Of a stretch of DNA of 13,649 bases, positions 13,490-13,649 are shown one piece after another. The notes below the pieces were generated by a model that saw only the letters and a list, made by a program, of their open reading frames with translations, made no database searches and was not told where the DNA came from. Each line of letters begins with the position of its first letter. Positions within the stretch are counted from its first letter, which is position 1. Location of the stretch: positions 1 through 13,649 of the forward strand of contig DVJK01000064.1 in assembly GCA_018716795.1 (NCBI GenBank), read 5' to 3'. A program made the position numbers and the translations under genes. This DNA comes from Candidatus Scatomorpha merdipullorum. Its GTDB lineage: Bacteria > Bacillota > Clostridia > Oscillospirales > Oscillospiraceae.

Positions 13490-13649
13490 GTGCGGGACGG
13501 GGAGCTGTTCGAGCGGCTGGCATCCGGCGACATATCGGCGCTCGACGAGCTCATAGGCGCGTATTATCCGGAGATACTGCGCTTTTGCCTGCGGCATACG
13601 CCCACGCGCGAGTGCGCGGAGGACGCGGCGCAGGAGACCTTTTTAAACT
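13490..13649 (+). CDS. Sigma-70 family (ECF-like) RNA polymerase sigma factor, 5' part
   Basis: GTG 13490 opens a frame that runs off the window after 53 codons. GGAGG (13477-13481) lies eight bases upstream; an in-frame GTG at 13481 overlaps this site and is less likely. The product begins MRDGELFERLASGDISALDE and continues to ILRFCLRHTPTRECAEDAAQETFLN, which matches sigma region 2 of ECF factors (compare AEDLTQETFL). Region 4 and any anti-sigma gene lie outside the window. It has its own promoter and is separated from the blaR1-like gene by a terminator, so it is not simply part of that operon. Confidence 0.85.
   Translation, partial: MRDGELFERLASGDISALDELIGAYYPEILRFCLRHTPTRECAEDAAQETFLN

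Overview
The window looks like chromosomal DNA from a GC-rich Clostridia-class Firmicute, probably a gut Oscillospiraceae/Ruminococcaceae type. The evidence is the holB-ricT gene pair (as in Bacillus and Clostridia), strong GGAGG ribosome binding sites, frequent TTG/GTG starts, a BlaI/BlaR1-type pair, and anaerobe-style molybdenum genes. No phage, insertion sequence, CRISPR or tRNA was seen. Genes are clearly GC-rich, yet ATA is the favoured Ile codon in at least one of them.

Left part (1-2314, minus strand): holB (DNA polymerase III delta') followed 9 bases later by ricT. The holB promoter lies so close to the ATG that the mRNA may be leaderless. RicT carries a long acidic-then-Arg/Gly-rich tail. 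Beyond ricT lie an inverted repeat and possibly the first codons of another minus-strand gene at the window edge.

Middle part (2579-9270, plus strand): a molybdenum block. Genes overlap or nearly touch in the order MoeA-like protein with a Cys-rich C-terminus, moaC, moaA, MOSC-MogA fusion. After a 188-base gap with a perfect 17-bp hairpin come modA, modB, modC and a small molbindin gene, closed by a strong terminator. Together these take up molybdate, buffer it, make the pterin precursor, and probably adenylylate molybdopterin, insert Mo and move sulfur or Mo. The genes for molybdopterin synthase (moaD, moaE) and any Mo enzyme are not in the window.

Right part (9318-13413, plus strand): a BlaI-type repressor and a very large BlaR1-like M56 metalloprotease, with their own promoter, two inverted copies of a 14-bp operator exactly 31 bp apart, and a terminator. 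The receptor's roughly 890-residue outer part is acidic, almost free of lysine, built from repeated units, and lacks the SxxK of beta-lactam sensors. It is therefore likely a sensor for something other than beta-lactams. The window ends inside the start of a sigma-70 family (ECF-like) gene with its own -10 box and a palindrome next to the expected start of transcription.
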